A stretch of 63,998 nucleotides of DNA from assembly GCA_046964515.1 (NCBI GenBank), contig JBKUYM010000010.1:1-63998 (forward strand). The letters run 5' to 3'. Below are positions 42,357 to 51,989 of the stretch, piece after piece. Within the stretch, counting starts at the first letter, position 1; every line of letters starts with the position of its first letter. The stretch comes from UMGS1663 sp046964515 (lineage in GTDB: Bacteria; Bacillota; Clostridia; TANB77; CAG-508). A model generated the notes under the pieces. It saw nothing but the letters and a program-made list of their open reading frames with translations, was not told the origin of the DNA and ran no database searches. The translations under genes and the position numbers were made by a program.

Positions 42357-43084
42357 TATCTTTTTCCTCCTTTGGCCATTTTATTAAAAGTAACATCAAA
42401 ATCACATAGTGGAATTGTTGTTAATACAGATAGTCCTACTTTCTTTTCTACATCTTCTTTTGTCTTAACTGATGTATCTAGCATATTCGCAATTAATGCA
42501 TAAATAATTGCAATTACTATACCTATAAAAGCAAAAATCACTAAATCTTTCATGTGATTTACATTGTAAGGTGAAGTAGCTACTTCCGCTTTATCCCAAA
42601 CTTGTACATTATTAATGTTATAAACACCATTAGCTACTTTTTCTATAAAAATATTGGCTATCTCGCTTGCTATTTTTTGAGCTATTTCTGGTTTAACATC
42701 TGCTACTGTAATTTTAATTAAATCTGTATCTTTTACGGCACTAACTGTAATATTATTTTTTAAATCTGCCTCTGTTTTTTGGATTTTCAAGTTACCAATT
42801 ACTTCACTTAAAATATTTTTACTCTTAATTAATTCTGTATAGGTAGAAACTAATTTTTGGTTTAAGGTAAGGTCTGTTGTCGTAATCGTATCTCCACTGT
42901 TACTGCCTGATGTACTAGCAGAAGATTTCGCTAAAATAATCGTTGTTGATGATTGATATTTAGGTGTTACAAAAATATAAGAGTAGATAACCCCTATAAC
43001 TACAAATATAGCTACAATAATCACTATATAAATCCTTCTACTCCAAAATATATTTAATAGTTCTTTTAAATCTAATTCTTCCAT
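42356..43084 (-). CDS. chain-length/adaptor protein (CpsC/Wzz type)
   Basis: A 242-residue membrane protein with segments at about 17-38 and 178-200, enclosing an outside helical domain. The N-terminus MEELDLKELLNIFWSRRIYI and YQSSTTIILAKSSAST are typical of Wzz/CapA. It lacks a long cytoplasmic kinase domain and so needs the adjacent CpsD. It is the first gene of the regulatory operon. Start ATG 43084 follows GGGAGGAAAAGG. Confidence 0.9.
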   Translation of the reverse strand: MEELDLKELLNIFWSRRIYIVIIVAIFVVIGVIYSYIFVTPKYQSSTTIILAKSSASTSGSNSGDTITTTDLTLNQKLVSTYTELIKSKNILSEVIGNLKIQKTEADLKNNITVSAVKDTDLIKITVADVKPEIAQKIASEIANIFIEKVANGVYNINNVQVWDKAEVATSPYNVNHMKDLVIFAFIGIVIAIIYALIANMLDTSVKTKEDVEKKVGLSVLTTIPLCDFDVTFNKMAKGGKR

Positions 43085-43123
43085 GTTTTTTCCTTTTCCT
43101 CCCGTTATTTTCCTCTGTGTTTT

Positions 43124-43153
43124 ATTATATCTAATTTACCATACTTTTGGCAA
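43124..43153 (-). promoter_or_regulatory. promoter of the capsule regulatory operon
   Basis: TTGCCA (complement of 43148-43153), 18-base spacer, TATAAT (complement of 43124-43129) on the minus strand. Confidence 0.7.
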
Positions 43154-43214
43154 GTGATTTTCTGATTTTGTTTGTATTTTTTATGATTTTTTTCTACCTG
43201 AAAAGAAAGCAAGA

Positions 43215-43251
43215 AAATAAGCTTAGAACCTCTCCTTTTCTAAGCTTATTT
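43215..43251 (-). terminator. terminator of the cohesin-like gene
   Basis: AAATAAGCTTAGA (43215-43227) and its exact complement (43239-43251) form a 13-bp stem with an 11-base loop, 24 bases after the stop of the cohesin-like gene on the minus strand. Confidence 0.8.
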
Positions 43252-43275
43252 CTATAGTTGTTTTTACTTTTTCTA

Positions 43276-44034
43276 TTATTTTAATGGGATTAATCGATAA
43301 CGAATATAGGCTATTAATCCTATTATAAAGATACCTACTATTGTCAAAACAGCTCCCATTCCACTTCCAGTCTGTGGAATCGTTGTTCCTGCTAAAGTTT
43401 GATCTTTTTGATTAGCACTAATAGACTCTACTGTGATATTACTACTTGTATTTGTCTTACCATTCAACACGGTATTGGTATTTACCACAATATTCGTTGG
43501 AATCGTATTGGTATTTTTATCTGCATTTTCATTTTTATTTTCTTCCACTTGATTAGCAAGTAAAGTATAGGTAATAGATTGATTAATATTCGCTTCTTCT
43601 GTTCCATCAGAAATGATGAAATCATTCATACTGACTTTTGTTGTTTTTGCAGTAGTTCCTCTTTTTAATTTCAAAGTAATTTCCGCTATATTGGTATTTG
43701 CTTTTGCTTTTTTAGTCGTGGATAAAAATTTGCCTGTTGTTTCTTCATAATCTGGTGTTTCCCAATCATTTAGGCCCTTTATAGTTGCACTTTCAAATAC
43801 GGTTTTATCATAATGTAAAGTACCTTCATAACCTAATACACCATCACCACTATAGTTCCCTAATTTTAGATATAATGTAACTGCTGTCTGATCTTTTGCT
43901 ATATTCGTACTTGCAGTTTCTACTTTCACATCAAAATTAGTAGCTGCTCTGCTAATATTGGCACTTGTCCATACCATTATTATCATGATAATGACGCCAA
44001 TAATTATTTTTTCCATCCATTTTGCTTTTTTCAT
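43276..44034 (-). CDS. cohesin-like surface protein with IPQTG sorting signal
   Basis: A secreted wall-linked protein of 252 residues. Residues about 8-31 are a signal peptide. Residues about 33-160 resemble a cohesin/CBM-type beta-sandwich: VTLYLKLGNYSGDGVLGYEG, LHYDKTVFESATIKGL and KANTNIAEITLKLKRG. A Thr/Asn-rich linker (160-215) leads to IPQTG (219-223), a hydrophobic segment (228-245) and a basic tail (RYR). That is an LPXTG-like sortase signal with Ile in place of Leu. The next gene upstream encodes a dockerin protein, the known partner of cohesins. Cohesin assignment is by pattern and should be checked by structure. Confidence 0.75.
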   Translation of the reverse strand: MKKAKWMEKIIIGVIIMIIMVWTSANISRAATNFDVKVETASTNIAKDQTAVTLYLKLGNYSGDGVLGYEGTLHYDKTVFESATIKGLNDWETPDYEETTGKFLSTTKKAKANTNIAEITLKLKRGTTAKTTKVSMNDFIISDGTEEANINQSITYTLLANQVEENKNENADKNTNTIPTNIVVNTNTVLNGKTNTSSNITVESISANQKDQTLAGTTIPQTGSGMGAVLTIVGIFIIGLIAYIRYRLIPLK

Positions 44035-44048
44035 TTGTCTCCTCCTTT

Positions 44049-45779
44049 TTACTTGTTTCCTTTGGTTATCTCTTTTACAAAGTTCATAACATCCATGATA
44101 TTAATTTTGCCATCTTTGTTTAAATCTGCTGCTAGTATTTCAATGGCATTTAATTTACTACTTCCTATCACTGCTCTTTTTACTTTCATTAAATCTGTTA
44201 TATTTAGCTTTCCATCTCCTGAAGGATCTCCTCTTACAATGATGGTATAATTTTTGCTTTGTGTTTTTAAAATATCTCCGTTTTTTACTATGTCTGTATC
44301 TTTTAAAATGGTATCATTTCTTGTAATATAGGCTTGTCCTAAATTTGCTTTAGTTATACATTGTTTACTAGTTGTTTGCGTTAATACTTCTTTTATATAA
44401 TCCTTTTCTATGACATATTCTGAATGACTTGTATCTGGCTGTTCTGGTCCACTAGGTGTTGTGTTTTCTACTGTGTTTGTAATGGTATTTTCTATTATAT
44501 TTTCTTCGGTTGGTGGTTCTTCTTGTTCTTGTTTTGTAATGATTAAGGTTATATAGGTATTTGATTCGTCTTGCATCCTAAAGATTAAATCTGCTTTTTC
44601 TATATCTGCTACATTGACTATTAAAAAATCCATTTGATTAGAAATGGTATAGGTAATGTTATTATCCATTTTGCATTCTATATCTTTTACATATAACTTG
44701 CTATTTTCATCTTTTAAATTCTTAAATAAGCTTGTTAAATTAATTTTTATTTGTTCTGTTTCAAACTCTTGTGTCAAAATAACATAAGCACTTTGATTAT
44801 ATAAACTTACCTTTTTTAAATTTTCTAGTCTTTCTATACTATCTGCGTTAATAATATGATTATTATCTAAATATACGTATTGTAAGGCTTGGCAATTAGC
44901 TAAACTTGTAATATCTGCTATTTCGTTTTTGTTTAAGTTTAAGTTATATAATCTAGATAAGTAACTAATGGTATCTATATTTTGTATTTGATTATTGCTC
45001 GCACTGAATACCTCTAGATTTGGTATTTTTTCAATACCTTCTAATTGCATTAATTGATTATAGTTTAAGTTTAGTTTTAGTAAATTGGTTTGATTTACTA
45101 TTTGACTAATGTCTTTAATCTGATTTCTACTAAGGTCTACTGTGTTTAATGTGGCAATAGAAAATAAACTATTTACATTTTCTATTTGATTTCCTGCTAT
45201 GGATATTTCTATTAATGATTTTAAGTTTTGAATACCTTCTATACTAGTAATTTGGTTGTTGTCCAAATATAGATATTTTAAATTACTTAACTTGGTAATT
45301 GGTTCTATACTTTTTATTTGATTGTTTCCAAAGTTAATATTTTGTAGTTTTTTTAAGTTAGTAATCGGTGTAAGATCTGTTATTTGATTATCACTAGCAC
45401 TTATTTTTGTTAAACTCTCTAATTTAGAAAGTACACTTATATCTGTAATTTGGTTCCAGTCTATATATATCCATTCTATCCCTTTATCAGCAAATAGTTC
45501 TAATCCTGCTAGGTTACTAATATTTTTTCCAGCTAAATTTAATTGTTTACCACTTGGCAAATCATCCGCTGTAATAGCATCTATATCAGATAAAAGGATA
45601 TTTTGTTTGTCTTCATTGTTTTCTACTTTCCTTATGATTTCTAAAATGGCATTTTTTAAATTTTCATCTTGAAAAGCATTGGTTACATCTGTATCTTCTG
45701 CTGCTAAGGTACTTATTGGAAACCATAAGCAAAATAGAACAAGAAAACAGATAAATATTACTATTTTTTTCTTTTGCAT
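44049..45779 (-). CDS. leucine-rich repeat protein with C-terminal dockerin
   Basis: A secreted protein of about 576 residues. Numbered from the TTG one codon upstream, residues 1-28 are a signal peptide (ending STLAA). Residues about 80-330 are some eleven internalin-like 20-22 residue leucine-rich repeats (LxxLxxLxLxxNQI type). A beta-rich region and a Pro/Thr linker (420-455) follow. The C-terminus (about 518-575) is a type I dockerin with two calcium loops: Asp519-Asp530 (DPSGDGKLNITD) and Asp553-Asp564 (DLNKDGKINIMD). It could be held on the cell by the adjacent cohesin-like anchor. ATG 45779 follows AAGGGA; TTG 45782 is possible. Confidence 0.9.
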   Translation of the reverse strand: MQKKKIVIFICFLVLFCLWFPISTLAAEDTDVTNAFQDENLKNAILEIIRKVENNEDKQNILLSDIDAITADDLPSGKQLNLAGKNISNLAGLELFADKGIEWIYIDWNQITDISVLSKLESLTKISASDNQITDLTPITNLKKLQNINFGNNQIKSIEPITKLSNLKYLYLDNNQITSIEGIQNLKSLIEISIAGNQIENVNSLFSIATLNTVDLSRNQIKDISQIVNQTNLLKLNLNYNQLMQLEGIEKIPNLEVFSASNNQIQNIDTISYLSRLYNLNLNKNEIADITSLANCQALQYVYLDNNHIINADSIERLENLKKVSLYNQSAYVILTQEFETEQIKINLTSLFKNLKDENSKLYVKDIECKMDNNITYTISNQMDFLIVNVADIEKADLIFRMQDESNTYITLIITKQEQEEPPTEENIIENTITNTVENTTPSGPEQPDTSHSEYVIEKDYIKEVLTQTTSKQCITKANLGQAYITRNDTILKDTDIVKNGDILKTQSKNYTIIVRGDPSGDGKLNITDLMKVKRAVIGSSKLNAIEILAADLNKDGKINIMDVMNFVKEITKGNK

Positions 45780-45817
45780 CAAAAAAGTTCCCTTCTATAT
45801 ACTATTTCTTCATTGAA

Positions 45818-45846
45818 ATCATATATATTATGGAACTTTTTGTCAA
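45818..45846 (-). promoter_or_regulatory. promoter of the LRR-dockerin/cohesin-like operon
   Basis: TTGACA (complement of 45841-45846), 17-base spacer, TATGAT (complement of 45818-45823). The -35 touches one arm of a 13-bp inverted repeat (45845-45857 / 45884-45896). Confidence 0.75.
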
Positions 45847-45896
45847 TAATTGTTACAAAAATGTCATGAGAATGATATGTGTATGTAACAATTATT
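45845..45896. repeat. 13-bp perfect inverted repeat at the LRR-dockerin promoter
   Basis: AATAATTGTTACA (45845-45857) and its exact complement (45884-45896) are separated by 26 bases. The left arm abuts the -35 box; the right arm ends 7 bases from the stop of the upstream acyltransferase gene. It may be an operator, or a terminator with a long loop for the acyltransferase. Confidence 0.7.
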
Positions 45897-45902
45897 TTTC
45901 TT

Positions 45903-46928
45903 CTATAATCCTAAATAGACGTCTACTTTATGATTAGATAATTTCTTAAAACTTTTAATTGTAATAAAACTTATTGTTAAAGTACTTACAATCATTATTA
46001 TACTCTGCATTATATAGTTTATTTGTAGAGGTTCTAATATTGCTTTCGATATTAGAATAAATATGTAATGAATCAAATATATTCCAAAAGATAAATCTCC
46101 TAATACATACAACCAATTGGGCTGTTTTCTCTTAACAGATAATTGGCTAATTGCAAAAATAAGAATACAAATTATAGCAGAATATAGTACATTTGTTAGT
46201 TTTATTTGCGTTGCACAATACGAGTAAATACACCCTTTATTATATTCTAACATATTCACCATTATAAATACTATAACTATGCCTATCATTACTATACTAA
46301 TTTTTCTTATTTTCATTTTATTTATATTCCACTTTTTATTTTTTATCCATAATCCTAAATAATAAAATGTAATCCATGCCACAAATATTATATTATAATA
46401 CGAAAATATTCTTCCAAATTTATATTGAAAAAGGGCAACAAAGATAGTATAAATAGGCGTTATTGCAAATATCATTATATCTAAAATTACTTTTCTTTTT
46501 TCTACAATTTTTATTAAAACAGGTGTAATAGCTGTTAACTGCAATAAAACAATTAAATAATATAATTGTGGTGCATTTGTACCTAATAAAAAACTTTTCA
46601 CTAAACCCATAATTTGGATTTTTTCATAATTTCTTATCATCCATATAATAGAGTATATAAAAGACCATATAAAAAATGGAACAAGAAGTCTCTTTATTCT
46701 TTTTTTATAAAAATCTTTTTTACTGGAATTCACTTCATTTTGTTTTACGAAATATGCTGCCATAAATATAAATGTTGCTACACAGAAATTTACAATTGTC
46801 CTGACACTTATATTAAAATAATTTATCATCTCATTAGTTCTGCTATATCCCAAGCAATGTATTACAATAACACATATAATAAGAACTCCTCTTACTTCCT
46901 GCATAAAATAATTTTTTTCTTTATTCAT
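45903..46928 (-). CDS. acyltransferase 3 family membrane protein (set 2)
   Basis: A 341-residue protein with about ten membrane segments. The N-terminal QEVRGVLIICVIVIHCLGYS carries the conserved Arg and His of acyltransferase-3 enzymes, and LSFGIYLIHYIFILISK near the end is also typical. It probably acetylates a sugar of the set 2 polymer. It is the last gene of that run, before the LRR-dockerin promoter. Start ATG lies 2 bases after the upstream FrhB-like gene stop. Confidence 0.85.
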   Translation of the reverse strand: MNKEKNYFMQEVRGVLIICVIVIHCLGYSRTNEMINYFNISVRTIVNFCVATFIFMAAYFVKQNEVNSSKKDFYKKRIKRLLVPFFIWSFIYSIIWMIRNYEKIQIMGLVKSFLLGTNAPQLYYLIVLLQLTAITPVLIKIVEKRKVILDIMIFAITPIYTIFVALFQYKFGRIFSYYNIIFVAWITFYYLGLWIKNKKWNINKMKIRKISIVMIGIVIVFIMVNMLEYNKGCIYSYCATQIKLTNVLYSAIICILIFAISQLSVKRKQPNWLYVLGDLSFGIYLIHYIFILISKAILEPLQINYIMQSIIMIVSTLTISFITIKSFKKLSNHKVDVYLGL

Positions 46929-46930
46929 TA

Positions 46931-48067
46931 CTACCCTCTATTTATAAGATTTTTTATTTTTCTTTTTATTCGTTTAGTAATTGGTACTTTTGTATATTTT
47001 ATCATATATTTTATTACTTTTTCATCTTTATTTACTTTATTAAAAAATTTTTTTCTTTTTGGATGCATTGGGACATTATATGAATGATTGTACAAAAGAG
47101 CAAGTCTAGTATCTATTGATTGATATTTTAACTTTTCGCTTATCTCTTTAAAAATACTATTTGCTTTATTGGAGTTTAGTATTATTAAAGACACACCTTT
47201 ATTATCATCCATCTCTGGAGCAATTTTTTGTATACCCCATAAATCTCCTATCGTAAAATCTGCTCTTCCTTTATTTCCTACAAAAACGCAAAAATGGCAA
47301 GAAGGTCTATTGAATAATTCTGCTATAAAGGCTTGATAAAAAATTCTATCTTCTTCCTTTTTTCCATTCTCATATTCTATAATTGGCGTAGAATTATTCC
47401 ATCCATTCTCTTTACTTCTAAAATGAATCTGCTTTATCTTAAATCCTTTCTTTAATTCTAATTCCTCTATATATTTTTTTAATATTTTAGGAGAAGGATT
47501 TGCATGACATATAATTTCACAAGTAATCAGTTTTTCATACTCTTTATTTAAATAAGTTTTTAATCCCGCTATCTGGCAAGGTGTTCCTGTAAATAAAACA
47601 TATTTATTTTGTAATAAAAATTCTTTTACTTTTTGATAAATCCCATCTATTTTACTTCTTACATATTTTGAACCTCTAAATTCTTGACATCCTTCTAACG
47701 TACTAGCATAGTCATGTACTGCCATCATATTCTTATCATACTTTACACCAAATACAATTCCTTCTTTTTCAATAACATATTTTGCTAGAACAGAAAACAT
47801 TCCTCCTGAAGCACTCTGTCTTCTTTCTTCTTCACAAGTATTCATAGCAATATATCCTTCATCTACTTCTTTTTCTTCTATACTATAATTACTACATATA
47901 TTTTTACATCTATCGCAATGGATACATTCTTTTTCATTAATCTTAGGATACAAAAATCCTTCTTCATCTTCTACCATTCTAATACATTTTTTTGGACATA
48001 CATGTATACATGCTCCGCAACCATTACAATCTTTTTTATTTTTTTCTTTTAAATATAGATTTTCCAT
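46931..48067 (-). CDS. Fe-S protein with FrhB-like domain (set 2, distal)
   Basis: Two ferredoxin motifs (CNGCGACIHVCPKKC and CIHCDRCKNIC) precede an FrhB-like domain: SASGGMFSVLAKYV, FRGSKYVRSKIDGIY, LFTGTPCQIAGLKTYL, EIICHANPSPKI. A third cluster is CHFCVFVG with DFTIGDLWG. At 378 residues it matches the other two copies in the window. It lies between the flippase and acyltransferase genes rather than beside a pyruvyltransferase gene. Reaction unknown. Confidence 0.83.
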   Translation of the reverse strand: MENLYLKEKNKKDCNGCGACIHVCPKKCIRMVEDEEGFLYPKINEKECIHCDRCKNICSNYSIEEKEVDEGYIAMNTCEEERRQSASGGMFSVLAKYVIEKEGIVFGVKYDKNMMAVHDYASTLEGCQEFRGSKYVRSKIDGIYQKVKEFLLQNKYVLFTGTPCQIAGLKTYLNKEYEKLITCEIICHANPSPKILKKYIEELELKKGFKIKQIHFRSKENGWNNSTPIIEYENGKKEEDRIFYQAFIAELFNRPSCHFCVFVGNKGRADFTIGDLWGIQKIAPEMDDNKGVSLIILNSNKANSIFKEISEKLKYQSIDTRLALLYNHSYNVPMHPKRKKFFNKVNKDEKVIKYMIKYTKVPITKRIKRKIKNLINRG

Positions 48068-48068
48068 T

Positions 48069-49613
48069 TTATACCTTTTTTCCTTTTAACTTTGCATCTA
48101 CAATACTTTTTAACTTTTGCTTATAAAACTTAAAGTTTTCATTTTTGAAAAATATTGTTATTAGTATTGCATTAATTGCAATGGCCACTATTACAGCGGT
48201 TATTGCCCATATAATATAATTATCAATTAGGATGTAATTAACAATTATCAGTCCTATTAAAGATATTAGAATAAATATCATTAGATATTTTATATATGTT
48301 ATAAAATACGTCTTTACCTTCCTTTTTAATCCATACTTAAAAACTACGATTGGATCATAAATACCTGTTACAAATAGCCTACTTACAATAGTCCCTATAA
48401 TAACGCCTAATATTCCTAAATATTTTGCTAGAATAATAGATAATATAATGTTAACAATTGTCATAATAATTGGTCTATATTTTCCTTGTACAAATAGTCC
48501 ATATGCATTTCGATAAGAAGAAACTACACTTTGCATACCATAGATATATAAATTTAAACCAATTGCAAAAGCTACTCCCATAGATAGCACATAGTTTTCT
48601 CCTGCCCATATTTTAATAAAACTATTTATTAAAATAGTAATACATCCTGCAAAGAATGTATATAACCAAAAATTTAAAAATTGTAATTTATAGAAAATAT
48701 CTTCACTTCTTTCTTCATTTGTAGTAACAACCATATTTCCAATACTTGCTGTAATAGCATCAAAGATTTGAGAGATTACTTTTGTAATAGAATTTACAAT
48801 TAATAAGTAATTAGAATAAATTCCTACCATAACAATACCAATCATTTTTGAAATAATAATATTATCAGTTCCATTTAGTGCAACCACTCCTACTCTATAA
48901 ATAACCAATGCTGAAGTATTTTTTTTCAATTCTTTAATATCTTCTTTTTCCACTTTTTGATTAGTTTTTTGTCTTATATATGGATATACTTTATTACATT
49001 TTAAAGAAATTAAAATATTTTGCAAAATAGTAGATAAAATAGACACAACTAAATATAATAAATAGTTTTTAGTTACATATAAAATCATAATCTCAATAAT
49101 GCTTTTTACAATTGTGGTATTCATTATAATTTTACTTGCCATATAGCCTTTTTGATCAGAATCTAATAATAATTTTTTATATACAAAAAAATAAGAAGAT
49201 GCTGAATTGATAACAAATAAAAAATATATTAAATTGATGTTAGGAATATTAGGCATTTCTTTAATAATCAGATTTAAAAAAGGTGTTATTGATGCTCCTA
49301 CTAATAAAACAATAAACCCAATAACATTATATACTTTCGCATATAAATTCATCAGTGCTTTTACTTTTTCTTCATTATCTTCTGCAAGTGGCTTGTATAA
49401 AGTATAAGGTATTGATATTCCAATCCCTAAATCGGCTAAGGACAACATCGTTATAATGTTTGAAAATAATCCATTGACACCTAAATAGTCTGATGATAAA
49501 GTCCTGATGAAAACCGTCCTTACTAAGAAACTTAATATAATTGTAACAATTTGGCTAGTGGATGCATAAATTGAGTTTATAATTGAATTTTTTGTTCTTG
49601 AATTTTGTTTCAT
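48069..49613 (-). CDS. polysaccharide flippase (Wzx-type, set 2)
   Basis: A 514-residue membrane protein with about 14 hydrophobic segments. NSIINSIYASTSQIVTIILSFLVRTVF, LSSDYLGVNGLFSNIITMLSLADLGIG and NGTDNIIISKMIG are typical of Wzx/MOP flippases. It would export the set 2 repeat unit. It overlaps the upstream FrhB-like gene by four bases (ATGA). Confidence 0.9.
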   Translation of the reverse strand: MKQNSRTKNSIINSIYASTSQIVTIILSFLVRTVFIRTLSSDYLGVNGLFSNIITMLSLADLGIGISIPYTLYKPLAEDNEEKVKALMNLYAKVYNVIGFIVLLVGASITPFLNLIIKEMPNIPNINLIYFLFVINSASSYFFVYKKLLLDSDQKGYMASKIIMNTTIVKSIIEIMILYVTKNYLLYLVVSILSTILQNILISLKCNKVYPYIRQKTNQKVEKEDIKELKKNTSALVIYRVGVVALNGTDNIIISKMIGIVMVGIYSNYLLIVNSITKVISQIFDAITASIGNMVVTTNEERSEDIFYKLQFLNFWLYTFFAGCITILINSFIKIWAGENYVLSMGVAFAIGLNLYIYGMQSVVSSYRNAYGLFVQGKYRPIIMTIVNIILSIILAKYLGILGVIIGTIVSRLFVTGIYDPIVVFKYGLKRKVKTYFITYIKYLMIFILISLIGLIIVNYILIDNYIIWAITAVIVAIAINAILITIFFKNENFKFYKQKLKSIVDAKLKGKKV

Positions 49614-50779
49614 TTTTTCTTTCCTTTAATTATATTTTTTATCTGTCGCTTTAGTTGCTTTGCCATATCTTTTAATCTAGAATTTGTCATTTCATACTTT
49701 TTACAAATTTTTTCAAATTCCATTTCATCCAATTCTAAGAAAAAACTTTGTCTTTTCTTGTTTTCTATTGGATGTGTATATGTATGCCTACTTCTTTGGA
49801 TTATATATTCCTTTTCTACAGTATGATAATTAATCTGTGTTTCTGTCTTTTTAAATAATTGCTTCCCTTTTTCAGAAGATATTATCACAGCAGATATTCC
49901 CTTATTTTGATTTTCAAATTCTAATTCCCCTTTATATCCCCAAAAATCTGCTAAAGAAATATCTCCTATTCTTGGTAATTTTGCATACTTACAATTATAG
50001 CAAGAGTTTCTTAAATATAAATTATTTAAAAATCCATTTTGAAATGGATTTTCTTTTGACGTCGTTGTTTGTTTATCCCCATTTTCAAAAAATATTGTTA
50101 CTCGATTTGGTCCCCAGCCCTTTACTTTATCTCTCCATTTTATATTGGTAACTTTTTGTTTTTTCTTTTCTTCTATTTTTTGAATAAATTTTCTATATAC
50201 TTTATTAGAAGGTACACCATGACAAACCACATCTACCGTATAAAGTTTCTCATAGTCTTTATCTAAAAATCTATATAGAGCTGCTACCTGACATGGTGTT
50301 CCAGAAAATAGAACTGTTTTATTGTTTTGTAAATCTTCTTTTACTTGTTTATAAATTCCATTTATTTTAGCTTGTAAATATTTAGACCCCCTCATTTTTT
50401 CAAATTCTTCTAAATTTTGTGCTTTTGAATAAACAACTTCATAAGTAGATTCTTGAATAACACCATATATAGTTCCTTTATTTTTTAAAATTTCTTTTGC
50501 CAATAGAGAAAAAATCCCTCCTGAAGAACTTTTCTTTAATTCATCATCATTTTTATTGTATGCAGCAAAAAACTCTACTTCCTTTAAAGTTTCTTTGTTA
50601 GGTTCCTTTAACCAAGGGCAAACTCTTTCACAGGCACCACATTGTATACACTTTTTTTTGTCTATAATAGGATATCTAAACCCTTCTTCATCTTCTTGCA
50701 TTTCAATACAATTTTTAGGGCATATTGTAGCACAAGCTTCACATCCACAACATTGTTTTTTTTCCTTTATATCTATCAT
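49610..50779 (-). CDS. Fe-S protein with FrhB-like domain (set 2, proximal)
   Basis: The same family as its two relatives here: ferredoxin motifs CCGCEACATICPKNC and CIQCGACERVCP, then SSSGGIFSLLAKEIL, MRGSKYLQAKINGIY, LFSGTPCQVAALYRFL, DVVCHGVPSNKV, and CYNCKYAKL with ISLADFWG. ATG 50779 (MIDIKEKKQCCGC) follows AAGGAG by about 10 bases; a longer frame to 50809 overlaps the end of the preceding gene. It follows two pyruvyltransferase-family genes. Confidence 0.85.
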   Translation of the reverse strand: MIDIKEKKQCCGCEACATICPKNCIEMQEDEEGFRYPIIDKKKCIQCGACERVCPWLKEPNKETLKEVEFFAAYNKNDDELKKSSSGGIFSLLAKEILKNKGTIYGVIQESTYEVVYSKAQNLEEFEKMRGSKYLQAKINGIYKQVKEDLQNNKTVLFSGTPCQVAALYRFLDKDYEKLYTVDVVCHGVPSNKVYRKFIQKIEEKKKQKVTNIKWRDKVKGWGPNRVTIFFENGDKQTTTSKENPFQNGFLNNLYLRNSCYNCKYAKLPRIGDISLADFWGYKGELEFENQNKGISAVIISSEKGKQLFKKTETQINYHTVEKEYIIQRSRHTYTHPIENKKRQSFFLELDEMEFEKICKKYEMTNSRLKDMAKQLKRQIKNIIKGKKK

Positions 50780-50793
50780 GTTTATTTCTCTCC

Positions 50794-51987
50794 TTATTCT
50801 CTTAAACACTCTTTAATTAATCTTTCTGTATTTTCTGCTTCTTTAATATATCCTGGCATTTCATCAGCTAACTTTTTCTTTATTTGCTCCCTATGTTCGT
50901 TCATCCATATAAATCCATTAACTAAATAATCCTCTGTGTCTAAATTAGAAACAGGTAAAACATAATTTTCATATGTACCAAAAATATCTTTTGCAATACC
51001 TTTTGATTTAACAGAATAACCTAATACTAATGTAGGAATTCCCATAGAATAAGCAGCTATTGTTGCATGTGTTCGTGCACCTATGAACATTTTACAATGT
51101 GCTATAATATATTTCAATTGTTTGGCATTGTATTTCTCATTAGTTATTAATTCTACTCTTTTATCATTTTGATATTCTTCATATACTATCCTTAAAGTAC
51201 TTAAATCCGCATCTTTCATAACATGCGGTATCAATAAAATACCATTATTTGTGTTATTCAATATATAATCTATCACTTTTTTATATGCTACTAGTATTTT
51301 TTCTGCTTCACTACCATATCTAGCATTTGTGATTAAATTGCTAACATTTACCCCAATTACATCTAAATTTTCAAATATTTTTGGCAATTCTACTTCTTGA
51401 GGCATCATTGTAAAAGCAGGATCTGGATAAAGATATAATTTTTGCTTATCTATCATTCTTTCTACATTTTGTTTGCTAATAGATTCTCTTACTGTAACGT
51501 AATCAAACTTCTCAAAGTCTAATTTTAAAGTATTCGTTATATCCCTTTGATCTATTGAACAGTCATAAAGTATTACTTTTCCATTTGTATTTTTTCTAAT
51601 AATGCTATTAAATCTATACATCTTTTCTTGCATATGATAACTGATATCATAATTATCAGCACCTACAATAATCGTTAAATCTTGTTGTCTGGCTATTTTT
51701 TTGATCTTAGCATATTGTATATTATCAGCTATATTATTTAATTTTATTTTTCTTAACACACTTACTATGTATCTTTTTATAGATTTACGTGGATAACTAT
51801 TCTTTTTACAGTATTTATCAATATTTTCTATATTCACAGCAGGTCCAAATTCTTCTTCACTTGATACTAAAGTAATTACTGCATTTGGGTTTGCTTTTTT
51901 ACAAATTGTACTAATCCCTCTGATCAACGCTTCTGAGCCTCTATTATAAACAACGGCATTTAAAATAATTAGAATATTTCTTTTCAT
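50794..51987 (-). CDS. polysaccharide pyruvyltransferase family protein (set 2)
   Basis: A PF04230 protein of 397 residues. NAVVYNRGSEALIRGISTIC corresponds to the family's N-terminal glycine motif. IIVGADNYDISYH, VTVRESISKQN, DPAFTMMP and MFIGARTHATIAAYSMGIPTLVLGYSVK are also typical. It belongs to the WcaK/AmsJ-like branch by its C-terminal GARTHATIAA motif and differs from the adjacent copy. Acceptor unknown. ATG follows AAAGGAG. Confidence 0.85.
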   Translation of the reverse strand: MKRNILIILNAVVYNRGSEALIRGISTICKKANPNAVITLVSSEEEFGPAVNIENIDKYCKKNSYPRKSIKRYIVSVLRKIKLNNIADNIQYAKIKKIARQQDLTIIVGADNYDISYHMQEKMYRFNSIIRKNTNGKVILYDCSIDQRDITNTLKLDFEKFDYVTVRESISKQNVERMIDKQKLYLYPDPAFTMMPQEVELPKIFENLDVIGVNVSNLITNARYGSEAEKILVAYKKVIDYILNNTNNGILLIPHVMKDADLSTLRIVYEEYQNDKRVELITNEKYNAKQLKYIIAHCKMFIGARTHATIAAYSMGIPTLVLGYSVKSKGIAKDIFGTYENYVLPVSNLDTEDYLVNGFIWMNEHREQIKKKLADEMPGYIKEAENTERLIKECLRE

Positions 51988-51989
51988 TT

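Noticed and set aside
46614..47087. A 157-codon open frame on the plus strand
   Set aside because: It lies opposite the acyltransferase and FrhB-like genes, is rich in Phe/Tyr/Ile from AT-rich DNA and has no ribosome site.
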